A stretch of 6,134 nt of DNA, from positions 1-6,134 of the forward strand of contig JANXSC010000500.1 in assembly GCA_025352845.1 (NCBI GenBank), read 5' to 3'. Positions 1 to 4,331 of this stretch are shown one piece after another; position 1 is the first letter of the stretch; every line of letters begins with the position of its first letter. Under the pieces are notes generated by a model, which worked only from the letters and a program-made list of their open reading frames with translations, had not been told where the DNA came from and ran no database searches. Position numbers and translations under genes: made by a program. Origin of the DNA: Opitutaceae bacterium. GTDB lineage: Bacteria; Verrucomicrobiota; Verrucomicrobiia; Opitutales; Opitutaceae.

Positions 1-1034
1 CGCTCGCGACGTTGCGGCAACTCGCCGCCCTCGGCGTCGCCCCGCCCATCGAACGCGACGCGGACTTCGCCTCGCTCCAGGGCACGCCGGCCTTCCGCGA
101 AATCGTCCTGCGCTTCGCCGACAACCGCGCGCCGCAGGGCACCGCCGAGATTTTTGCCGAGCTGCCCGGCCGCACCGGCCTGATCGAGGGCATCGCGTAT
201 CGCGATCGCACCGGCGAGATGTTTCTCGGCGATGTCCACTTCCGCTGCATCTGGCGCCGCGATCGCGACGGGCGCACCGTGCGTTTCACCGTCGAGGACG
301 AGGAGCTGCTCGGCATTTTCGGTCTCGCCATCGACGAGCCGCGGCGCGCGCTTTGGGCCGCAATGACCGCCGGGCCGGAGATGACGGGCTTCACGGCCGA
401 GTTCAAGGGCCACGCCGCCCTCGCCGAATTCGATCTCGTGACGGGCGAGCAGCGCCGCGTCATCGTCGTGCCGCAGGAGGGCCGGGCGCACGGGCTCGGC
501 GACTTGCTCGTCGCGCCGGACGGCACCGTGTATGCCACCGACAGCTTCGCTCCCGTGGTCTGGAAACTCGCCCCCGGCGCGGAAGACCTGCAGATTGTCG
601 TCGACTCGCCCGTGTTCACTTCGCTGCAGGGCCTCGCGCTCGAAGGCCCCACATTGCTCGTCGCCGACTACGCCAACGGCCTTTTCGCCGTCGAGATCGC
701 GACGGGCAACATCGCGGCCCTGCCCGCGCCGAAAGGTTTCACGCTCGTCGGCCTCGATGGCCTCTGCCGCGTGCCGGGCGGAATCGTCGCAGTGCAGAAT
801 GGGGTCGAGCCCCAGCGCGTGCTCCGCATCGGCCTCACGCCCGACTTCAGTGCGGTCACGTCCGTCACTGTCCTCGCCGCCGCGCTGCCCGACTTCACCG
901 ACCTCACGCTCGTCACGCTCGTGCACGGCCACCCCGCCGTCGTTGCCGGGAGTGGCTGGGATATCTACCAACCGGCCAAGATGCCGCGACCGCCATCGCA
1001 CACCGTGCGCGTGTTTCAGATTGCGCTTCCTTAG
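1..1034 (+). CDS. SMP-30/gluconolactonase-like beta-propeller protein, 5' end missing
   Basis: The frame is open from base 3 to the TAG at 1032-1034, so the gene begins before the window; the TTG at base 12 is only an internal codon. Residues below count from that TTG. Residues 1-45 look like the end of a helical, TPR-like region (DADFASLQGTPAFREI). From about residue 50 the protein has the blade pattern of a six-bladed SMP-30/gluconolactonase/LRE propeller: LIEGIAYRDRTGEMFLGD (57-74), GDLLVAPDGTVYATDS (163-178), LQGLALEGPTLLVADYANG (205-223) and LVGLDGLCRVPGG (245-257). E59 and D249 sit where family metal ligands are expected. The usual Asn of the 'PNGL' motif appears to be Gln (Q206 in LQGL), so lactonase activity cannot be assumed. 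Substrate and cell location are unknown because the N-terminus is missing. The TPR gene follows 36 bases downstream on the same strand. Membership of the propeller fold is fairly secure; the reaction is not. Confidence 0.8.
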   Translation, partial: LATLRQLAALGVAPPIERDADFASLQGTPAFREIVLRFADNRAPQGTAEIFAELPGRTGLIEGIAYRDRTGEMFLGDVHFRCIWRRDRDGRTVRFTVEDEELLGIFGLAIDEPRRALWAAMTAGPEMTGFTAEFKGHAALAEFDLVTGEQRRVIVVPQEGRAHGLGDLLVAPDGTVYATDSFAPVVWKLAPGAEDLQIVVDSPVFTSLQGLALEGPTLLVADYANGLFAVEIATGNIAALPAPKGFTLVGLDGLCRVPGGIVAVQNGVEPQRVLRIGLTPDFSAVTSVTVLAAALPDFTDLTLVTLVHGHPAVVAGSGWDIYQPAKMPRPPSHTVRVFQIALP

Positions 1035-1070
1035 CGGGAAACTTTCCGCCACGGGTCGTGTTTCACCCGT

Positions 1071-1925
1071 ATGCGTGTTTCACTCACCCTGATTCTCCTC
1101 CTCGCCGCGCCGCTGAATGCCGCGTCCGAATTCGACGCGGCGCTCGCACTCTTCAACGCGAAAAAATTTCCCGAGGCGCGCGAAGCCCTCGATGCCATCG
1201 TCGCCGCCGATCCCAAAGACGCCGCGGCGTGCCACTACCTCGGCCGCGTAATCACCCTGCGCAACGACAGCAAGGCGCTCGAGGAAGGCGTCAAATGGCT
1301 CGGCAAGGCTGTCGAGCTCGAGCCCAGGAACGCCACCTACCTTGGCGTCTATGGCGGCGCACTGCTCAACCACGCCAATCGCGCCAATTCGCTCACCGCC
1401 GCCACCAAGGGCCGCGAGATGCTGGAAAAATGCCTCGCCCTCGATCTCGCGCAGCTCGACGCGCGCGAGGCGATTTTCCGTTTCTACTATCACGCGCCCT
1501 GGCCCATCGGCAGCAAAGCCAAGGCCGCCACCCACCTCGCCGAGCTGCGCAAATACGACGCCAACCGCGCCACCATGCTCAGCGTGCTCAGCAAGGTCGA
1601 CGACAAGGACTACGCCGCGGGGTTCAAAGTGTGCGATGAGCTCATCGCGGCCGAGCCCGCCAACTACATCGCGCTCTACCAATACGGCCGCACCGCCGCG
1701 ATCAGCGGGCAAAATCTCGAGCGCGGCCTCGCCCGCCTGCGCGAGTGCCTCAAGATCGCTCCGCCCACGCCCGCCTCCCCGTCGCAGAGCAACGTCTGGC
1801 AGCGCATCGGCAACCTGGAGGAAAAATTGCAACACCCGGCCGAAGCTCGCACCGCCTATCAGGCGGCGCTCAAACTCGACCCGGGCAACAAGCAGGCGAC
1901 GGATGCGCTCGCGAAGTTGAAGTGA
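1071..1925 (+). CDS. Secreted tetratricopeptide repeat (TPR) protein
   Basis: This 284-residue protein starts at ATG 1071 and ends at TGA 1923-1925. The start is chosen because it gives a clear Sec-type signal peptide: MR, a hydrophobic stretch VSLTLILLLAA, and a likely cleavage after LNA (residues 15-17). No good Shine-Dalgarno sequence precedes it. The mature part is alpha-helical with TPR spacing: residues 19-48 (FDAALALFNAKKFPEAREAL...ADP), 52-86 (ending AVELEPRN), about 165-232, and the clearest unit at 241-274 (IGNLEEKLQHPAEARTAYQAALKLDPGN). The middle contains FYYHAPWPIGSKAKA (138-152). TPRs bind other proteins, so it is probably a periplasmic or envelope scaffold; no partner is visible. 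It could be co-transcribed with the upstream propeller gene (36-base gap). Downstream it converges with the FAD oxidoreductase gene across a palindromic repeat. No enzymatic domain is seen. Confidence 0.85.
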   Translation: MRVSLTLILLLAAPLNAASEFDAALALFNAKKFPEAREALDAIVAADPKDAAACHYLGRVITLRNDSKALEEGVKWLGKAVELEPRNATYLGVYGGALLNHANRANSLTAATKGREMLEKCLALDLAQLDAREAIFRFYYHAPWPIGSKAKAATHLAELRKYDANRATMLSVLSKVDDKDYAAGFKVCDELIAAEPANYIALYQYGRTAAISGQNLERGLARLRECLKIAPPTPASPSQSNVWQRIGNLEEKLQHPAEARTAYQAALKLDPGNKQATDALAKLK

Positions 1926-1964
1926 TTCACATACCGCCGTCCTTTGTTTTTGAATTTCTCCGGA

Positions 1965-2010
1965 CATGGGCGGGACGCCCATGCCACGTGGCACGGGCGT
2001 CCCACCCGTG
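1965..2010. repeat. REP/BIME-like compound palindrome (head-to-head pair)
   Basis: Two 23-nt units lie back to back. On the minus strand, GTGG (complement of 1984-1987) is followed by CATGGGCGTCCCGCCCATG (1983 back to 1965). On the plus strand, GTGG (1988-1991) is followed by CACGGGCGTCCCACCCGTG (1992-2010). Each 19-nt part folds into up to 8 bp with a 3-nt loop. The whole 46 bases can instead form one long hairpin centred on CACGTG, with mismatches only at 1971/2004 and 1981/1994 and one G-T pair (1967/2008). It lies 39 bases after the TPR stop and 21 bases before the end of the convergent oxidoreductase gene. It could act as a transcription barrier in both directions, but no T-run follows it on either strand, so it is not a classic intrinsic terminator. 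The structure is certain from the sequence; the REP assignment is inference. Confidence 0.8.
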
Positions 2011-2031
2011 GGTTCGCGGTGAAAATAAGCC

Positions 2032-4143
2032 TCACGGCTTCGCCTCGACCCACTGCACGGCGTCGATCACCACAAAACCGTTGGTGCCGGCGTTGGAAAT
2101 TTCCACGTAGCCGCCCTTCCCCTTCTCAAATCGAAACGTGCCGACCGGCTGGAGCAGATCGTCCACCGCGGGTTTTTTCTTTTGGTCGAGCGTGATCTTG
2201 GTTTCGCCGTCGGCGTGGTGGATCGTGACCGGGACGTTGGACGCGCGATTGGCGTTGAAGGGATACGCGATCGCGACGGCGTAGCGCGCCTCCCTCGGGA
2301 GGTCGGGCGTGAAGCGCGCGGTTTGCTCGCCCTTGTTCGCATTGCCGTCGTGGAGGTAGCCGTGCGCGACGAAGGCGCTGCTCGCCGTGCTGGCCGAATG
2401 GAAACCTTTCAACTGCGCCTCCGCGTCGTCGACCACGATGCCCGGGGGCTTCACGTTGCGCACCGCACTGCGCGGCGGCAGCGGCTCGCTGTCGAAGTCG
2501 AGCATCTGGCCATCCTGCGTCAGTCGCGCCTTCAGTATCGAGGCGTCGACATTCTGGATCGTGGTGCGCTGGTCGATCGCGTGGGCGGCGGCGGTCGCGG
2601 CGCTCTGGCCGAGCACCATGAAGACGGGCTCCATGCGGATGCTGCCAAACGCGATGTGCGAGGAGCTCAGGCACGTCGGCGCGAGCAGGTTGGTGCACTC
2701 GCTCGCGCGCGGCCGCAGGCTGCGAAAGCTGATCGGATAGGGGCGGACGCGCACCTGCACGTCGCCCTCATTGCGCACAAAACCCTCGGCGGTCACGTAG
2801 CGCTGGATGTTGTGCGAATCCATGTTGTAGGCGCCCATGCCGACGCTGTCGGGGACGACCTCCGCGCGCGTGCAGTTTTTCTCCGTCATCACGTAGTCGC
2901 TGATCATGCGGCGCGCCTCGCGGACGTAGAGCTGGCGCGGCCAGTTGTCGTTCTCCGTAAACTCATCCTTCGCGAGACCGAGGCGCTGAAACTCCGCGCG
3001 GATTTTTTCCGGCACGCGCGGGTTGTTCGCGAGCGTCCACATCAAGCCCTGCTGCCAGTCAACGTGCGCCTCCACGATCTTCGCGCGCGTGGCATAGTCG
3101 GCCTCGGGGTAGGCCCAGTTTTGCCCAATGAAGTCGGTGCTGATCGCGAAATTATTATTCGTGTCGGTCTTGCGGTTGGGCATCCACACGGGATTCCACG
3201 GCACGCGCTCGTCGCCGGCTTCGCAATTGCGCAGCACGAGTTCAAACCACGCGGGGTCGTAATTCGCCGGCTTTTCCCACGCCCGCCGGTTCGCCGGATC
3301 GTCGGTCGTGGTCATCCGAAAATTGTAGGCCTGCACTTTCCGGTCGCCGGAGAACTCCACGCCCGCGCCATCCTTCTCGATGCCGGGTAGCAGCCCGCTC
3401 TTCGGATCGCCGGGCTTCACATGGGGATCGACCTGCTTGGTGAACTGATGGCTGACGGTGTGCGCCGTCTGCACGCCGTTGATCGTCTCGCCGTAAACGG
3501 CGTTGGCCTCGCGGCCGACGTGGTAGCTCACGCCGGCCTTCGCGAGCAGATCGCCCTCGTAGGTCGTGTCGATGAACATGCGGCCCTCGAACGCGCGGCC
3601 GCTCTCCATCACGATGCGCACGATGCGCGCGCCGTCCTTGATCACGCCCCGGCCCGGCGCGAGATCGAGGCGCTCGCCGCGGACGACCGCCACCTTGGCG
3701 GCGACTTCGCGCAGCATCGCGTCGTAAATCTGCGTCGCGACGTGCGGCTCGAAAGTCCACATGGTTTGCTCATCGGCCCCGGTGGTCTTGTTGCGCCGGT
3801 CGAAGTAGTCGGCGCGCGACTGGCGCGTCCAGCTCCCGGGCTTCTGGTAATGTTGCCACACGCGGCCGTAGAACTCGCGCGAGATGCCACCGATGGCGCG
3901 CTTGTTGCCGATGTCGGTCGCGCCGAGTCCCCCGGTCGTGAGGCCGCCGAGAAACTGGGTGGGCTCGATGAGCACGGCGGTCTTGCCCATGCGCGCAGCC
4001 TGAACCGCCGCGGCGATGCCGGATGAGGTGCCGCCGTAGATCACGACATCGAAAGAAGCGGGCGCGGTCGCGGCGCGCGCGAGGAGCGCGCTCGCCAAGA
4101 AAAGGGGCAGGAAGAGGAAACGCATAGCACGTGACGCTGACAT
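2032..4143 (-). CDS. Exported FAD-dependent oxidoreductase with golvesin/xanthan-lyase-type C-terminal domain
   Basis: This 703-residue protein begins at ATG 4143. A second ATG at 4125 (residue 7) would start directly at the signal peptide and is a real alternative; neither has an obvious Shine-Dalgarno. The signal peptide is MRFLFLPLFLASALLARA (7-24), Sec-like, without twin arginines. A Rossmann dinucleotide-binding fold follows: FDVVIYGGTSSGIAAAV (31-47) with GGTSSG as the glycine motif and E60 as the likely acidic residue closing strand 2. Other family signatures are FLGGLTTGGLGATD (64-77), DTTYEGDLLAKAGVSY (192-207), LYVREARRMISDYVM (405-419), and SSHIAFGSIRMEPVFMVLGQS (494-514), the usual C-terminal FAD-contacting block. 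Residues 569-701 form a separate beta-rich domain (VVDDAEAQ, HDGNANKGEQTARFTPDLP, NVPVTIHHADG, VVIDAVQW) like those of golvesin and xanthan lyase. The family (FAD_oxidored type) is common in Verrucomicrobiota and Planctomycetota. Substrate is unknown; some homologues carry the name 'xanthan lyase' only because of the C-terminal domain. The gene is intact. Confidence 0.9.
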   Translation of the reverse strand: MSASRAMRFLFLPLFLASALLARAATAPASFDVVIYGGTSSGIAAAVQAARMGKTAVLIEPTQFLGGLTTGGLGATDIGNKRAIGGISREFYGRVWQHYQKPGSWTRQSRADYFDRRNKTTGADEQTMWTFEPHVATQIYDAMLREVAAKVAVVRGERLDLAPGRGVIKDGARIVRIVMESGRAFEGRMFIDTTYEGDLLAKAGVSYHVGREANAVYGETINGVQTAHTVSHQFTKQVDPHVKPGDPKSGLLPGIEKDGAGVEFSGDRKVQAYNFRMTTTDDPANRRAWEKPANYDPAWFELVLRNCEAGDERVPWNPVWMPNRKTDTNNNFAISTDFIGQNWAYPEADYATRAKIVEAHVDWQQGLMWTLANNPRVPEKIRAEFQRLGLAKDEFTENDNWPRQLYVREARRMISDYVMTEKNCTRAEVVPDSVGMGAYNMDSHNIQRYVTAEGFVRNEGDVQVRVRPYPISFRSLRPRASECTNLLAPTCLSSSHIAFGSIRMEPVFMVLGQSAATAAAHAIDQRTTIQNVDASILKARLTQDGQMLDFDSEPLPPRSAVRNVKPPGIVVDDAEAQLKGFHSASTASSAFVAHGYLHDGNANKGEQTARFTPDLPREARYAVAIAYPFNANRASNVPVTIHHADGETKITLDQKKKPAVDDLLQPVGTFRFEKGKGGYVEISNAGTNGFVVIDAVQWVEAKP

Positions 4144-4228
4144 TTTCGCGCGACGGGACGAGACTCTTTGCTGGGCGGAAAAGACGTCGGGCGCAGGTCA
4201 CTTTCCTGCCGCGAAGCTGACGCCGGGC

Positions 4229-4288
4229 GTAGCGCGGTCAGCCTGACCGCGGTGATCCACCCCAGCACGGGCAGGCTGCCCGTGCTAC
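4229..4288. repeat. REP/BIME-like element (tail-to-tail pair)
   Basis: The first unit, on the plus strand, is GTAG (4229-4232) plus CGCGGTCAGCCTGACCGCG (4233-4251). The second, on the minus strand, is GTAG (complement of 4285-4288) plus CACGGGCAGCCTGCCCGTG (4284 back to 4266). Each 19-mer is a perfect 8-bp stem with a 3-nt GCC loop. They are separated by 14 bases (4252-4265). The outer GTAGC (4229-4233) and GCTAC (4284-4288) are also complementary, so the 60 bases could close into a cruciform with two arms. A 5' GTAG tetranucleotide beside a foldback is the hallmark of REP sequences recognised by RAYT transposases. Function here is not shown; it might mark the transcript end of the modular protein gene. 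Confidence 0.8.
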
Positions 4289-4297
4289 TTTGCGGAG

Positions 4298-4318
4298 TGT
4301 AGGGCGGGTCGGCCTACA
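4298..4318. repeat. Third extragenic palindrome, imperfect
   Basis: TGTAGG (4298-4303) and CCTACA (4313-4318) form a 6-bp stem around a 9-base GC-rich loop. GTAG occurs on both strands at its edges (4299-4302 and the complement of 4314-4317). It lies 10 bases beyond the 60-base tail-to-tail pair and 13 bases before the stop codon of the modular protein gene, on its 3' side. It is less symmetrical than the other four units and may be a decayed copy or a different repeat family. Confidence 0.55.
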
Positions 4319-4331
4319 ACGCTGACTTCCC

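Larger units (their letters stand above)
4144..4331. other. Intergenic region upstream of the oxidoreductase gene
   Basis: These 188 bases separate two minus-strand genes and should carry the end of the modular protein's transcript and the promoter of the oxidoreductase. No convincing -35/-10 pair or Shine-Dalgarno is seen. The half farther from the oxidoreductase start (about 4229-4318) is almost entirely palindromic repeats, listed separately. The half nearer that start (4144-4228) has only a weak 5-bp hairpin, GCAGG/CCTGC at 4193-4197 and 4205-4209. The gap and the repeats argue against simple co-transcription of the two flanking genes. Confidence 0.6.

Noticed and set aside
1034..1049. 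Short hairpin GCGG/CCGC just after the propeller stop codon, considered as a terminator
   Set aside because: Only four clean pairs plus a bulged AAA/TTT around a one-base loop, and no T-run follows. Too weak to call.
353..1639. Plus-strand reading frame of 428 residues spanning the first two genes
   Set aside because: Its product is extremely Arg/Pro-rich and crosses the boundary of two well-supported genes in another frame; it is a frame shadow of GC-rich DNA.
1926..1964. T-rich stretch after the TPR stop codon, considered as an intrinsic terminator
   Set aside because: No stable hairpin precedes the T-rich bases at about 1942-1958; the strong hairpin lies downstream of them.
1080..1994. 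Long minus-strand reading frame (304 residues) opposite the TPR gene
   Set aside because: It is antisense to a gene with a good signal peptide and TPR pattern, and its start region (GVPPMSG) is translated from the palindromic repeat. Frames of this kind arise from GC-rich codon bias, and such repeats readily yield spurious small proteins.
1745..2195. Small plus-strand frames running through the convergent gap (1745-2110 and 1944-2195)
   Set aside because: Their only distinctive residues (such as GRDAHATWHGRPTRG) come from translating the palindrome, and the rest overlaps real genes in the wrong frame.
2182..3390. Long plus-strand reading frame (402 residues) opposite the oxidoreductase gene
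   Set aside because: It is a complement of the oxidoreductase frame, low in complexity and rich in Arg, Val, His and Ala, with no recognisable domain; the minus-strand protein has clear family motifs throughout.
1965..4288. CRISPR-like repeat and spacer arrangement for the palindromes
   Set aside because: The units occur as two inverted pairs 2.2 kb apart in separate gaps, with no regular direct repeats or unique spacers.
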